This document shows, in pieces, positions 15,717 to 26,681 of a stretch of 42,787 bases of DNA. Source of the stretch: Acidobacteriota bacterium (GTDB lineage Bacteria > Acidobacteriota > Blastocatellia > RBC074); contig JAFDVL010000013.1 in assembly GCA_018268995.1 (NCBI GenBank), positions 1 to 42,787 of the forward strand, written 5' to 3'. The translations under genes and the position numbers were made by a program. Under the pieces are notes generated by a model, which ran no database searches, was not told where the DNA came from, and saw nothing but the letters and a program-made list of their open reading frames with translations. Positions within the stretch are counted from its first letter, which is position 1; every line of letters begins with the position of its first letter.

Positions 15717-16321
15717 TCGTTTTCTCTTTCCGCATCTTCGCTGGCAGCGCCAAAGCGAACGCGCGCATAAATTTCAGCCAGGGTAAAACTGACATTCACC
15801 GATGCCAGAAACACTTCCTGCGCAGGGTCAGTATAGATTTCTTTCTGCCAAACTTCGCCAGCGGCAGCGTGACGATAAACTTCAACCTGATAGTGCGTCT
15901 GCTCAATCAGCACATATTCGCGCAGGCTTGGCAGAAACTGATACTCACGCATTTTCTCAAAGCGATCTGTGCGTTGCGTAGAAGGAGAGATCACTTCAAC
16001 TAACACAGATGGATTTTCAGCAATATAGTTCTCTTCTTCGTTGTCCACTAATTCTTCACACGCGACAATTACATCAGGGTAATAATAAATCTCCGGGTTA
16101 ACATAAACTTTAATATCGAACGCGAAGGCTTCACAGGATGATCCCTGGAGTTTGTTATTTAGACTATTAGCCAAATTCAGCGCAATACGATTATGGTTTT
16201 TACTCGTACCTGCCATTGCATAAATCTGCCCCGAAACGTACTCATGCTTGACCGGGCTGGTTTTCTCAAACGCCAGATATTCCTCAACCGTCCAATGTGT
16301 TTTGGCTTTAGCTAATCCCAT
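15713..16321 (-). CDS. Uma2 family (DUF820) endonuclease-like protein
   Basis: The protein has 202 residues with the restriction-endonuclease-like PD-(D/E)XK fold known for Uma2. Visible core residues are D83 in YYYPDVIVA and E109 in [12 protein letters not shown]; the N-terminal part has the typical [10 protein letters not shown] and [11 protein letters not shown]. The biological role of Uma2 proteins is poorly defined. The gene is squeezed between aroC (3 bp upstream) and def (4-bp overlap), so it is cotranscribed with housekeeping genes. Uma2 genes are abundant in cyanobacteria and in some Acidobacteria and Chloroflexi. Confidence 0.88.
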   Translation of the reverse strand: MGLAKAKTHWTVEEYLAFEKTSPVKHEYVSGQIYAMAGTSKNHNRIALNLANSLNNKLQGSSCEAFAFDIKVYVNPEIYYYPDVIVACEELVDNEEENYIAENPSVLVEVISPSTQRTDRFEKMREYQFLPSLREYVLIEQTHYQVEVYRHAAAGEVWQKEIYTDPAQEVFLASVNVSFTLAEIYARVRFGAASEDAERENE

Positions 16322-16324
16322 CGC

Positions 16325-17491
<1,167 letters not shown>

Positions 17492-17535
17492 AAATTAGAA
17501 GTATAGAGACTTTCGCTAGGTTCGGGCAACCAACA

Positions 17536-17564
17536 TTGAATCATTCCTCGCTTCCGGGCATAAT
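17536..17564 (+). promoter_or_regulatory. Candidate sigma-70 promoter for the aminotransferase gene
   Basis: TTGAAT (17536-17541) and CATAAT (17559-17564) are separated by 17 bp. The predicted start is near 17571, giving a leader of about 48 nt. AAGGA at 17606-17610 precedes the ATG at 17619. The site sits in the 127-bp region divergent from aroC. Confidence 0.5.
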
Positions 17565-17618
17565 TCGTCCCTTAATTGGACAAACCAAGTCTCACTGATT
17601 AACGCAAGGATTTTATCA

Positions 17619-18821
17619 ATGTCTACGTCTCCGTTTACGCATATCGAACAGGCACCGCCTGATCCAATTATTGGCCTGACTGAAGCTTTTAATAACGATT
17701 CTAATCCCAGCAAAGTCAATCTTGGCGTCGGGATCTATCAGGATGCCAGCGGCAAAGTGCCTGTGTTGAAAGTCGTGCGCGAAGCTGAAGCGCGTTACTA
17801 CGCTGCTGAAACGACCAAAACCTATCTGCCGATTGATGGGCTTGCAGCATACAACAAAGAAGTCCAAAAGCTTTTGTTCGGGGCTGATTCGCCAATCATT
17901 GCCGAAGGCCGAGCCGTCACGGTGCAAGGACTGGGCGGCACAGGTTCCTTAAAAGTCGGCGCAGATTTCCTGCGACGTTTTTTCCCTGATGCGCAAGTCT
18001 GGCTCAGCAATCCAAGCTGGGAAAACCATCAGCAGCTTTTTGAAGCAGCCGGATTCAAGGTCAACAGCTATCCGTATTACGACGCCGAAACGCACGGCTT
18101 GAATTTCAACGGGATGCTGGAAACGTTGAAAACATTGCCTGCAAACAGCGTCGTCGTGTTGCACGCGTGCTGTCATAATCCAACAGGCGTAGACCTGAGC
18201 GAGGAACAATGGAAGCTGGTGATTGATGTCGTGCAGGGAAATAACCTAACGCCCTTCCTCGACTTTGCCTATCAGGGATTTGGCGATGGACTGGAAGCTG
18301 ACGCCTTTGCGGTGCGTGCGTTTGCCGAAGCGGGAATTCCCTGCCTGATTGCCAGTTCATTCTCGAAATCGTTTGCGATGTATCGCGAACGCATTGGCGC
18401 GTTGACGGTTCTGACCGCAAGCGCGGAAGAGTCCAAGCGCGTCCTAAGTCAGGTCAAACGCGTCATCCGCACAAATTATTCCAGCCCGCCTTCGCATCCG
18501 GCGCAAATCGTGAACCTCGTCTTGAGCGATCCCGAATTGCGTCAACAATGGGAAGCTGAACTGGCCGAAATGCGTGATCGGATCAAGGATATGCGCGAGA
18601 AATTCGTGGAAATGCTCCGCGAAAAGGGTGTCGAGCAGGATTTTAGTTTCATCAAAAACCAGCGTGGCATGTTTTCGTACTCCGGCCTTGCGCCTGAAGC
18701 CGTGAAAATGCTGCGTGAAGAAAACAGCTTATACATCGTCGGCAGCGGGCGCATTTGCCTCGCCGCCATGAATGACAACAACATCGGCGCAATCTGCGAA
18801 GCTATTGCGAATGTTTTATAA
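17619..18821 (+). CDS. Aspartate/aromatic-amino-acid aminotransferase (class I, I-alpha)
   Basis: This is a cytoplasmic PLP enzyme transferring amino groups between aspartate or aromatic amino acids and 2-oxoglutarate. It has 400 residues, as in AspC/TyrB. The subgroup I-alpha signatures are clear: [15 protein letters not shown] at the N-terminus, [22 protein letters not shown], and the PLP lysine K250 in [16 protein letters not shown]. The C-terminus [17 protein letters not shown] segment ([16 protein letters not shown]) is typical. Whether aspartate or aromatic substrates dominate cannot be decided from sequence alone; the divergent aroC hints at aromatic amino acid metabolism. Confidence 0.94.
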   Translation: MSTSPFTHIEQAPPDPIIGLTEAFNNDSNPSKVNLGVGIYQDASGKVPVLKVVREAEARYYAAETTKTYLPIDGLAAYNKEVQKLLFGADSPIIAEGRAVTVQGLGGTGSLKVGADFLRRFFPDAQVWLSNPSWENHQQLFEAAGFKVNSYPYYDAETHGLNFNGMLETLKTLPANSVVVLHACCHNPTGVDLSEEQWKLVIDVVQGNNLTPFLDFAYQGFGDGLEADAFAVRAFAEAGIPCLIASSFSKSFAMYRERIGALTVLTASAEESKRVLSQVKRVIRTNYSSPPSHPAQIVNLVLSDPELRQQWEAELAEMRDRIKDMREKFVEMLREKGVEQDFSFIKNQRGMFSYSGLAPEAVKMLREENSLYIVGSGRICLAAMNDNNIGAICEAIANVL

Positions 18822-18827
18822 ACTCAG

Positions 18828-18848
18828 AATGGGATTCCGCGTCCCATT
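18828..18848 (+). terminator. Short hairpin after the aminotransferase gene
   Basis: AATGGGA (18828-18834) and TCCCATT (18842-18848) form a 7-bp stem with a 7-nt loop, starting 6 nt after the stop. The U-tract is weak (TTCCTCAT), so it may only attenuate read-through into the oxidoreductase gene 14 nt further on. Confidence 0.35.
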
Positions 18849-18862
18849 TCCTCATAAAATCT

Positions 18863-20110
18863 ATGTCTAAAAATTCCATTAATCGTCGCTCTTTTATTTC
18901 CAGTTCTCTCGCTTCTCTCGTTGCGATTTCGACCAGCAAAAACCGTGTCCTCGGTGCCAACAATCGCTTGCGCATCGGCATCATCGGCTGCGGTGGATTG
19001 GCGACGGGATCGCACCTGCCATCGCTGAAGAGAATGTATGAATCCGACAACTGCGAAATCGTTGCCGCCTGTGATGTCTATCAGCCGCGCCTCGACAACA
19101 TGGTCAAGGAAACCGGGGCCAAGCCCTTCAAAGACTATCGCGCAATGCTCGACCAAAAAGACATTGATTATGTCGCCATCGTAACGCCAGAGCATTGGCA
19201 TGCGCAGATGACTTTGGACGCGCTGGATGTAGGCAAGCACGTGTATTGCGAAAAGCCGATGACGTGGTCAATTGATCAGGCGAAAAAAGTTGTCGCCAAA
19301 GTCAAAGCGACTGGGTTGAAAATGCAGGTCGGCGTGCAAGGCATGTCGGATGATTCGTATGAAACAGCGCAGAGGTACATCAAGGAAGGTGCGCTCGGTA
19401 AAGTTGTCGCCGCACAGATTGATTATTCGCGCAATCACAAAAAGGATTTCTGGACAGGCGAATATGATGCGGATTGCAAACCGGGTGTAAACCTGGATTG
19501 GAACGCGTTCCTCGGCCCCGCGCCCAAGCGTCCGTTTGAGCCAGATCGCTTTTTCTACTGGCGGCGATATTGGGATTATTCGGGCGGCATTGCGACCGAT
19601 TTATTTGTGCATCGCATCACGCGCCTGATCCGTGCGATAGATTTGAAATTCCCGGACAAAGTCGTAGGCACAGGCGGCAAAAATTTCTTCACTGAAAGCA
19701 AAGCCGAGATTCCCGACACGTTTAATATGATGTGTGATTATCCGGGTGGAGTTAATGTGACAGTGATCTCTTCGATGGCGAACGACACACCCGTTCCGCA
19801 CCTGATTCGTGGCCACGATGCAACGTTGGAGTTCACACGCGACGGCTTTGTGATTCGTGAGCAACGCTACCGTCGCGACGAACGCCCCGCCAAACCGGAC
19901 ATCATCCACAAGAAAACCGGCGCGGAAGACATCCTGCTCCATCATCGCAATTTGCAGAATGCGATTCGCAACAATGAAGCCTTAAAGTGCGATTCAACGA
20001 CGGGTTATTATGCCGTCGTCGCAGTGCGACTGGCAGTAGACTCGTATCGCAAACGCAAATATATGGCGTGGGATGCTCAACGCGAAAAAGGCATGGAAGC
20101 CAAGGCTTGA
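18863..20110 (+). CDS. Tat-exported Gfo/Idh/MocA family oxidoreductase
   Basis: This is an NAD(P)-dependent sugar or sugar-alcohol dehydrogenase-like protein of 415 residues. The N-terminus is a Tat signal: [18 protein letters not shown] with R8 and R9. The Rossmann motif is [16 protein letters not shown] from about residue 38. The family motif YCEKPMTW carries the catalytic-region EKP, and a C-terminal alpha/beta domain contains [14 protein letters not shown]. Export of this family by Tat is common in Acidobacteria and Planctomycetes. A SnoaL-like gene follows after 7 bp, so the two form an operon. The substrate is unknown. Confidence 0.92.
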   Translation: MSKNSINRRSFISSSLASLVAISTSKNRVLGANNRLRIGIIGCGGLATGSHLPSLKRMYESDNCEIVAACDVYQPRLDNMVKETGAKPFKDYRAMLDQKDIDYVAIVTPEHWHAQMTLDALDVGKHVYCEKPMTWSIDQAKKVVAKVKATGLKMQVGVQGMSDDSYETAQRYIKEGALGKVVAAQIDYSRNHKKDFWTGEYDADCKPGVNLDWNAFLGPAPKRPFEPDRFFYWRRYWDYSGGIATDLFVHRITRLIRAIDLKFPDKVVGTGGKNFFTESKAEIPDTFNMMCDYPGGVNVTVISSMANDTPVPHLIRGHDATLEFTRDGFVIREQRYRRDERPAKPDIIHKKTGAEDILLHHRNLQNAIRNNEALKCDSTTGYYAVVAVRLAVDSYRKRKYMAWDAQREKGMEAKA

Positions 20111-20117
20111 GGAAGAT

Positions 20118-20552
20118 ATGGCGACGATGAATAGATATTTCATACTCCTTATGCTGATCGCTCTAACGGCGATCAGCACATTTGGTTTTCAGACACCCTC
20201 CAAGGCTCCGACCAGCGTTGCGCAGGCGCTGGTTGATGCGTTTAATGCGCACGACATTGAAGGCATTCTGAAAACCTATCATCCCAACTCTGTTGCGCGT
20301 CAGTTGCCGAGCGGCGAGGTTTTTCTCACCGGACACGCCGACATTCGGAAAAAATTCGAGACGGCCTTTCAACGCAATCCTTCCATCAAAGTCGAAGTCG
20401 TGCAGCGCATCGTGGACGGCGCATTCGTCATTGACAAAGAAAAGATCATCGTCGTCACGGACGGCAAGAAATCCGAGCGCTTTGGTGTCGTGATTTATGA
20501 AATCCGTGAGGGGCTGATCGTGAATGAATGGTATCCGCGCAGCCAGAACTAA
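20118..20552 (+). CDS. Secreted NTF2-like/SnoaL-type protein
   Basis: The protein has 144 residues with a signal peptide (about 1-24, MNRYFILLMLIALTAIS region). The start at 20118 follows GAGGAAG and lies 7 bp after the oxidoreductase stop, so the pair is cotranscribed. The body has the cone-fold pattern of NTF2-like proteins: VAQALVDAFNAHDIEGILKTYH, then GHADIRKKFETAFQRNP and a beta-rich C-terminal half. Members are small enzymes or ligand-binding proteins; no catalytic residue can be assigned here. A 284-bp gene-less stretch follows (20553-20836); nothing specific is seen in it. Confidence 0.78.
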   Translation: MATMNRYFILLMLIALTAISTFGFQTPSKAPTSVAQALVDAFNAHDIEGILKTYHPNSVARQLPSGEVFLTGHADIRKKFETAFQRNPSIKVEVVQRIVDGAFVIDKEKIIVVTDGKKSERFGVVIYEIREGLIVNEWYPRSQN

Positions 20553-20836
20553 AATATTGCCAGCCGCGTAAGTCTGACGTGGTAATTCGGAGCGTGAGAC
20601 AGCGTCGTTTATTTCACAGCATCAGTATCAAGCGCGTGACAACCGTTGTATACTCAGCCCGGTAATACACAAAAATTAGATTACAGCATTGCTTCAGCCA
20701 TGATTTGCGGTTCTGATCGTAGCTGATTTTGACCGGCTCAGGAGCATTCATCTTTGCCGGAAATAGGCGTCTATCGCGTTGTCAGCCGTTTCTCTCCCCC
20801 TTGCTGTTCACGTCTGACCATTGCGGCGGGGTTCCA

Positions 20837-23290
20837 ATGAGACACAAGCTTTTCATAGCACCTATCGTGTTATGGCTAGTTGGCGCAGTTTGTTTTGCAC
20901 AACAGGCTTTATCTTGCAAAGTCCCGGTTGATGCGCAAGGCAACCAGCGAGCGAACGGCAGTCAGCTTTGCGTGGGACTGGCAATTAAGGGTGGCAAGCT
21001 GGTGGTGGATCGTGCGCAAACTCAATTTGTCGCCTCAGATGAATTTCTCCGTCGCCTGCGCATCGCACCGGAAGCCGCTGAAAAGCAAATTTACGAGTAT
21101 CTGGAAAAAATCATCAGTCGTTCTGACAAACCTTATCGCTATGCACTTGATCAAGACGAGTTGAAGCAAGATCGGGAAGGGCAACTTAACGATGAACTGA
21201 CAGCCAAACTGCGAATCAGCGATAGCGCCTGGGACAAATACATCATCACCTTCAGCGAATGGAGTGAAGAAAAGGAAACCAGACAATCCTTCGCCGATGT
21301 TTTTGCCACCGATGCCGCGTTCACCAGTGGTGCCAAGTTGGACGAGCCAGATGAAATCAAAGCCGGGATTTTTGCCGCCGTATTTTTCTCCTCTGACCAA
21401 ACGCCGCTGATCTTCAACGAAGAAAGCTACGACATTCGCCGTGGCAGATTTTCTTTTTCCATCGCCGATCCGATTAGTGATTGGGCAGACGCAACTCAGG
21501 TCAAATTTGAGCTGCCGGATTTCACGGGCAAGCCAGCTGAAATCCCTGAAACTGCCGCCGAAACACGTCGCAAAGAAGCCCGCGTTCGCCAATTGCAGCA
21601 GGAACTGCAACCGTTGCTTGGCACGCCGTATTGTCCGCAATGTATCGTGGACAGATTGCGTGATTTTTACCGTCGGCTTGGTTTCCCTACCCAGATCGCA
21701 GGCTTGCCGGAATCGCCCCCTTATGTCACCCCCAAAAGTGCAAGAGCACCTGTTTTGATTACGGTGGTGGAAGCCGCGCGGATCACCCGCATCGAAATCC
21801 CGAAAGAGACCTTAACCGACGCGGCACAGGCTAACGAAATAGATAAGGTTTTGTACAACCTGCTTGACGATGCCGCGTTTCGATTCTTTGTCGCCAACCG
21901 TAAGACCATCATCAACGGCCTGCAAGCAAATGCTGCCGATGCTGAATGGGTCTCGCTGGGTTTTCAGGAAGACTTCAAACGCGCGGGGCCGTGGCTGAAT
22001 TTGAATCGGCTCCAGATTCAGCAATTGCTGATGGCACAGCTTGGATACGTGGTCAGCTATTTTCCGGTCGAGCTGAACACCGAAAAATTCGTGCGCGTCC
22101 AACTCAAAGTGCAAAAGCTCAAAGAAACCGCGCAGGTCAAAGAAAATACGCCCGATGCCGCGCCCCCATTGGCGACAGACGAAGGGCTGGTCAATGCGCA
22201 CAAACAAGAAAACGAGAATAAAACCGACTTCGCGCCAACCAGCAAAAAAGACCGCGAAGTCCGCGAGAAAAAATACTACTTGGGCTTTGGCGTTGAATAT
22301 CGTCCGGGGCAAGGCGTGCGCGTTTTCGGGCTGGGGCAACGTTCGCGGATTTCGACTTCATTCGCAGAACACAGCCTGTCAGCCAAGTTTGGCGGGCAAC
22401 AAGGCGGCGGCGCGTTAGGTTCGGTCAACTACTTCGCTGATTACTTATTTTTTCATCAATTGCATCGGCGGCTGTCGTTCCAACTCAATGCCAACAACGA
22501 CATCGAACCCGAACGCGCCCTGAACGCAAATTCGCAACCAACGACGGATGAGCGGCGGCGTGGCGCGTCAGCACGTCTTGAATTCGAGCCGTTTCGTGAT
22601 CTCGGCGGCAGGCTACTGCGCTTTCATGCTGAGGGACAACGAACCACCGTCGCCCTGCGTGCGCAGAATCAGACGACAACCACAACGCAAAATCTGACGA
22701 CGCTGGAAACGGGCGCACTGTATCTATCCGAAACCAGCGAAGTTGAATTTCCGCGTCGTGTCCGCATCGAACCACGCCTGAAGTTTGGGCTGGGGCTGGC
22801 GGCGAGTGAGCCGCGCTTTACAGTGTTTTCAACTACAGGGCAATATCACCAAGTGCTGCCGAAGCAAATGGAACTCGACCTGCGTGGACGCCTGGAGTCA
22901 GCCAGCGAAAAAACGCCGCTGATTGAGCAGCCTTCATTTGGCGGCGAAGACGTCGTGCGTGGCTTTCGGCGCGACGATGCAATTGGATTGCGCCAGTGGT
23001 GCTTGCAAAACGAATTGTGGCTGCCCCTGCCAATTAATAAGCAGGACAAAAATGAATTCAAAACGTTGCTCCGCGAAAAAGTCAAACTTGCGCCTTTCTT
23101 TGATGTCGGAGGATTGTATGATCCCAGCCGTTCGGTATCAGGGATCCGCAGCGGTATTGGTTTAGGCTTACGCATTATTTATAACCCTATCGTGTTTCGC
23201 ATTGATTACGCCTACGGTCTGGGAGTTGCTGGCACGCCTGGCAGTCGTGGTAAGTTTTATTTCACCGTTTCCAGCAATCTTCCTTTTTAA
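20837..23290 (+). CDS. Omp85/BamA superfamily-like outer membrane protein
   Basis: The product has 817 residues, with the start placed at the signal peptide MRHKLFIAPIVLWLVGAVCFAQ. The N-terminal 470 residues look soluble and could include divergent POTRA-like repeats (for example around residues 240-290, with LRDFYRRLGFPTQIAGLP). A linker rich in charged residues follows at about 440-480. The C-terminal 350 residues form a predicted 16-stranded barrel with GEDVVRGFRRDDAIG, matching the conserved VRG(F/Y) motif of Omp85/TpsB barrels. The end is FYFTVSSNLPF with a C-terminal Phe. A CPQC pair in the N-terminal part is odd for an envelope protein. Neighbours give no BAM or secretion partner, so a role in protein or lipid transport is inference. 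Confidence 0.75.
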   Translation: MRHKLFIAPIVLWLVGAVCFAQQALSCKVPVDAQGNQRANGSQLCVGLAIKGGKLVVDRAQTQFVASDEFLRRLRIAPEAAEKQIYEYLEKIISRSDKPYRYALDQDELKQDREGQLNDELTAKLRISDSAWDKYIITFSEWSEEKETRQSFADVFATDAAFTSGAKLDEPDEIKAGIFAAVFFSSDQTPLIFNEESYDIRRGRFSFSIADPISDWADATQVKFELPDFTGKPAEIPETAAETRRKEARVRQLQQELQPLLGTPYCPQCIVDRLRDFYRRLGFPTQIAGLPESPPYVTPKSARAPVLITVVEAARITRIEIPKETLTDAAQANEIDKVLYNLLDDAAFRFFVANRKTIINGLQANAADAEWVSLGFQEDFKRAGPWLNLNRLQIQQLLMAQLGYVVSYFPVELNTEKFVRVQLKVQKLKETAQVKENTPDAAPPLATDEGLVNAHKQENENKTDFAPTSKKDREVREKKYYLGFGVEYRPGQGVRVFGLGQRSRISTSFAEHSLSAKFGGQQGGGALGSVNYFADYLFFHQLHRRLSFQLNANNDIEPERALNANSQPTTDERRRGASARLEFEPFRDLGGRLLRFHAEGQRTTVALRAQNQTTTTTQNLTTLETGALYLSETSEVEFPRRVRIEPRLKFGLGLAASEPRFTVFSTTGQYHQVLPKQMELDLRGRLESASEKTPLIEQPSFGGEDVVRGFRRDDAIGLRQWCLQNELWLPLPINKQDKNEFKTLLREKVKLAPFFDVGGLYDPSRSVSGIRSGIGLGLRIIYNPIVFRIDYAYGLGVAGTPGSRGKFYFTVSSNLPF

Positions 23291-23351
23291 CCCATCAGCT
23301 TTACTCAATTAGTCCAAACCGTTGTCTGAACCAACGGTCAAGGAGGTCCAA

Positions 23352-24506
23352 ATGCCTGGATTAGAAGTCAAAAAAAACAACCAAACCTTTCTGCTCGAAC
23401 CGCTCGGAACTGTCAGCAAAAACGATGTCGTCATCGGCAAATGGCAAACGGATAGCGCCAACAAAGTCATTGTCACCAAAGACGACCATACGAAACTTTC
23501 GTTTGATGTCGCGTGGGCCTTTAATGCCGACAATCATCTGGTGATGTCTGCGGGCGACAAGCAATTCGACTTTCACAGCGTAGCCGAAAATCGCGTGTTC
23601 TATCGCCTGGAAGATGCGGTGTTGCAGATAACGCCGAAAGAGGGCGAGGCGTTTCTGTTTGAGTTGCAGGGCGACTGGGAACTGACACCGACCCACGATT
23701 TAGGCGTTACGATCAGTGGGCAAAAATCGGTCATTGACGGATTCGTCAACGATTCCAAAAGCCGCTTTATTTTCCACTTCCGCGACAAGCAAGACCCGCT
23801 CTCCGGCTCAATGCTGGGATTTCGTGGGACCTGGGAATCAAAGCAGGGGGCGGACGGCAAAGCGCTCTTGACCTTCAGCTACAAACAACGGGGGAAACCG
23901 GACGGCGCTTTCAGTCTTCCTCAAGGCGTGGCCTTCAACACTTCCATGAATCAGCTGATGTACGAATACAAAAAGGGAGGCAAAGTCCGCCGCATTCAAT
24001 TCATCGGGGCATTGGAAATCACCGAGAACTTTCAAATCACCTACGGGCTGGAGCGGCAGACCGCATCGAACGGCACAGAAATGGTCGGCTCGACTAAATT
24101 CGTGCTGCGTGCATCCTTCTCGCAGAAAAGCTTCACGGGCAATTTGGATTTGTCATTGCAAAAAACGGATGGCAACGCAGGCGGCACGGTTTTCAGCATT
24201 CGCGGCAATTTCACAGCGGTTAGAGGTTCGGTTTCTTTGCGGGCTGGATTCACGTATACGCAGCGAACCGGCGATGCGCTGGCCCCGTCAACAACTCGCA
24301 CCTTCGGATTCAATACCCAACTCACGCATAAAAATGGAAAAATTCAGGTTAACTTCCTGACGACAAATTCAACGACCAAATCCATTGTGCTGGAAATCAA
24401 TGTGGACATTCGATTGGGACAGGCGCATGTGGATTCATCGCTCAACCTGACGATGGAAAACGGCGAGGTCAAAGGCGTGACGTTTATGCTGGGCGTATCC
24501 ATCTGA
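23352..24506 (+). CDS. Conserved-looking beta-rich protein of unknown function
   Basis: The protein has 384 residues. The start at 23352 has a perfect AAGGAGGT 5 nt upstream, among the strongest ribosome-binding sites in the window, so high expression is plausible. There is no signal peptide or membrane segment. The sequence is dominated by alternating hydrophobic/polar strands, with repeated FxFxxxWxF-like and RGxF/RGxWE elements (for example GFRGTWESKQG, SIRGNFTAVRG). This suggests a beta-sandwich or beta-solenoid with internal repeats. It lies 61 bp after the Omp85-like gene in the same direction and may be cotranscribed with it. I do not recognise the family. Confidence 0.7.
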   Translation: MPGLEVKKNNQTFLLEPLGTVSKNDVVIGKWQTDSANKVIVTKDDHTKLSFDVAWAFNADNHLVMSAGDKQFDFHSVAENRVFYRLEDAVLQITPKEGEAFLFELQGDWELTPTHDLGVTISGQKSVIDGFVNDSKSRFIFHFRDKQDPLSGSMLGFRGTWESKQGADGKALLTFSYKQRGKPDGAFSLPQGVAFNTSMNQLMYEYKKGGKVRRIQFIGALEITENFQITYGLERQTASNGTEMVGSTKFVLRASFSQKSFTGNLDLSLQKTDGNAGGTVFSIRGNFTAVRGSVSLRAGFTYTQRTGDALAPSTTRTFGFNTQLTHKNGKIQVNFLTTNSTTKSIVLEINVDIRLGQAHVDSSLNLTMENGEVKGVTFMLGVSI

Positions 24507-24569
24507 GGGTGAGCATTGCTCCGCAGATGCGCTGTTGGCAAGGACAGCTTTCTGTCGTACAGTGATGGA

Positions 24570-24938
24570 ATGCTTGCGAAGTCAAGACTGTACATCGCGT
24601 CCGGGTTTGTTTGTGTTGCACTAGGAGTGGCAGGAATTCCCTTGCCATTGTTACCCACCACTCCGTTTTTATTGCTGGCGGCCTTCTGTTTTGCACGTGG
24701 AAACGAACGCTGGCATCGCTGGCTCATGACACACCCTGTGCTGAGCCCCTACATTCTTGCTTTCCGAGATAAACGTGGATTGACGCCAAGCCAAAAATGG
24801 CGCATCGCTGGATTAGTCACGCTCACCCTGATGGTCACAGGCGCATTCGCACCGATCTATGGCAAAGCACTGGCTTTAGTCATTTGGACAACGACGATCC
24901 TGTACCTCTATTTTAGCCCTTCCGCTAAATCCCATTAA
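24570..24938 (+). CDS. YbaN/DUF454 family inner-membrane protein
   Basis: This is a small integral membrane protein of 122 residues from the ATG at 24570. The DUF454 pattern is clear: GVAGIPLPLLPTTPFLLLAAFCFARGNERWHRWLM, followed by HPVLSPYILAFRDKRGLT. Two helices then follow (about 75-95 and 100-118). The function of the family is not established. An upstream start at 24516 would read through a small hairpin and is less likely. Confidence 0.88.
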   Translation: MLAKSRLYIASGFVCVALGVAGIPLPLLPTTPFLLLAAFCFARGNERWHRWLMTHPVLSPYILAFRDKRGLTPSQKWRIAGLVTLTLMVTGAFAPIYGKALALVIWTTTILYLYFSPSAKSH

Positions 24939-24988
24939 TTTGCCCGAAGCTGGGCCTGGCGAGTTAATTCCCAGCATCAGCACAGACG

Positions 24989-25053
24989 TTGCTAAATTTA
25001 CGGGTGAAAAATATTTGGAGGCAAAAGCAAAACGCCTCCGCAGTATTTAGCAA
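24989..25053 (-). terminator. Nested hairpin downstream of tRNA-Leu
   Basis: Inner arms GGAGGC (25017-25022) and GCCTCC (25034-25039) are enclosed by outer arms TTGCTAAAT (24989-24997) and ATTTAGCAA (25045-25053), both perfect. On the minus strand the inner stem is followed by AAATATTTTTC, as in an intrinsic terminator. It would end the secG-tRNA-Leu transcript. Confidence 0.5.
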
Positions 25054-25085
25054 ATACCACAGAAGCGTTGCAATGATTAAGAAAA

Positions 25086-25170
<85 letters not shown>

Positions 25171-25195
25171 TTTGGGAAGGCAATTTATCAAAGGT

Positions 25196-25645
25196 CTATT
25201 TCTTCGCAGGAGAAGCAGACGGCGAAGCTTTGGGCTCTTCTTTCTTCGCATCAGCAGACTTCGCGGGGCTGGCGGAGGCGCTGGCAGCAGGTGATGCTGA
25301 TGCGCTCGCTGCGGGCGAAGCAGAAGTAGCAGGTGACGCAGAAGGTGCCGCCGCTGGTGCAGATGCCACAGGTGAAGGCGTAGGTTCAGGTGCTTCTCCG
25401 ACAACAGAGCTTCCTCCGCTGATACCCGGCAAAGAAAAGATCAACGCCAGCAACATAAAAAGAATTGCTGCCACAATCGTGGCCTTTTCCAAGGGCTTTT
25501 GGGCACCGCGCGGGCCGAAAGCGGTTTGACTCCCTGCGCCGCCAAAAGCTGCTGCCACATCACCGCCTTTTCCTGATTGCAATAAAATAACCAGAATCAG
25601 GAAAACACAGGCCAAAACATAAATTGTATACAAGATGTAAATCAA
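25196..25645 (-). CDS. secG: Preprotein translocase subunit SecG with a low-complexity tail
   Basis: SecG assists SecYEG protein export in the inner membrane. The start is a TTG at 25643-25645 with AGGTAGG upstream. The first 82 residues are a normal SecG: helix at about 3-22, the conserved loop [16 protein letters not shown]...TAFGPRGAQ, and a second helix at 56-74. Residues 83-149 are an unusual tail made almost wholly of A, S and P ([14 protein letters not shown]...) ending in charged [16 protein letters not shown]. Such a tail nearly doubles the protein. The downstream gene is tRNA-Leu(GAG); from memory E. coli also has leuU (GAG) next to secG. Confidence 0.93.
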   Translation of the reverse strand: MIYILYTIYVLACVFLILVILLQSGKGGDVAAAFGGAGSQTAFGPRGAQKPLEKATIVAAILFMLLALIFSLPGISGGSSVVGEAPEPTPSPVASAPAAAPSASPATSASPAASASASPAASASASPAKSADAKKEEPKASPSASPAKK

Positions 25646-25727
25646 GACTTCTACCTACCTAAATCGTTGTCTGCTCAAAAGCAAGCGGCGATGATACGCA
25701 ATAGGCCTATAGCTGTCAACCACTTGC

Positions 25728-26633
25728 TTACGGCGCGGCTGAGGCTCTCCAATATTTTGTGATTAGCTGCTCGCCAACAATTGCTCCCACCCCAGCCAAA
25801 ATCAAAGCCGTTCCACTGGCAACACGCCAAGTCAACTGCTCGCCTAACATAACCATCCCCAATAAAACGGCGATGACAGGCGTTAGCAAGGAAATCAACA
25901 TCGTCTTCGTCACATCCATATGCCGAATCAGCCAGTAGTAAAGTGAAAAGGCGATGACAGACCCGACCAACACCAGATACAAAAGTGCCAGCACCGCCCC
26001 TTTTGTCCACTGCAATTGCAACGGATTGCCCTCAAAAATCGTTCCGACCAGCAGGAGCGGCACAACGCCCACAGTCATTTGTCCGGCAGAAATCACGACC
26101 GGGTCCAGTTTGCGACCGGAAGCCTTGACGATCACATTGCAAATCGCCACAAAAAATGCGCTGGAAAAAAGCGCTGCGCTGCCAAGCAAAGCCATGACCC
26201 CTTCCAGCTTAAGCTGGTCTGAGAAAATAAGTGCGACTCCCAGAATGCCAGTAGCCACGCCCAACGCCTTACGCCAGGTGATTTTTTCATTCGGCAAAAA
26301 GTAATGCGCCAGCACCAAACCAAATGCTGGAATCATTGCCTGCAACACGGCGGCTAATCCCGAAGGAATGTGTTTCTCTCCCCAGAAAATCAGGGCGTAA
26401 TTAATAGTCATCCCCGTCAGCCCGGCCCAGATAATCATGCGCCAATCGCGCCACGTTCGTGGAATGGCGCTTTTGCGAGCAAGAACAATCCCCCACAAAA
26501 TCAGCGCGGATAGTCCAAAGCGGATTCCGGCAAAGGTGAGCGGTGGCAATACATCCAGGCCGATTTTGATAAAAAGCCACGTTGATCCCCAGATTAAACT
26601 CAGGAAAAGGAAGACAAGGATACGTTTGTTCAT
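25728..26633 (-). CDS. EamA family (DMT superfamily) transporter
   Basis: This is an inner-membrane metabolite exporter-like protein of 301 residues. It has ten hydrophobic helices arranged as two EamA repeats: the first begins FLFLSLIWGSTWLFIKIGLD, the second near LLGSAALFSSAFFVAICNV. The typical second-repeat segment LLTPVIAVLLGMVMLGEQLTW is present. The substrate is unknown; amino acids or other small metabolites are usual. It is 82 bp upstream of secG on the same strand. Confidence 0.92.
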   Translation of the reverse strand: MNKRILVFLFLSLIWGSTWLFIKIGLDVLPPLTFAGIRFGLSALILWGIVLARKSAIPRTWRDWRMIIWAGLTGMTINYALIFWGEKHIPSGLAAVLQAMIPAFGLVLAHYFLPNEKITWRKALGVATGILGVALIFSDQLKLEGVMALLGSAALFSSAFFVAICNVIVKASGRKLDPVVISAGQMTVGVVPLLLVGTIFEGNPLQLQWTKGAVLALLYLVLVGSVIAFSLYYWLIRHMDVTKTMLISLLTPVIAVLLGMVMLGEQLTWRVASGTALILAGVGAIVGEQLITKYWRASAAP

Positions 26634-26681
26634 TATCGGGAAAATACAACGGAACGCGGCGGGGTGACAATAAATGAGGTG

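Noticed and set aside
21035..21640. 201-codon minus-strand frame inside the Omp85-like gene
   Set aside because: Antisense shadow; composition follows the opposite-strand codons and no motif is seen.
25260..25400. Short repeats in the SecG tail region as a CRISPR or VNTR array
   Set aside because: They are imperfect codon-level repeats of Ala, Ser and Pro in a continuous reading frame; there are no spacers.
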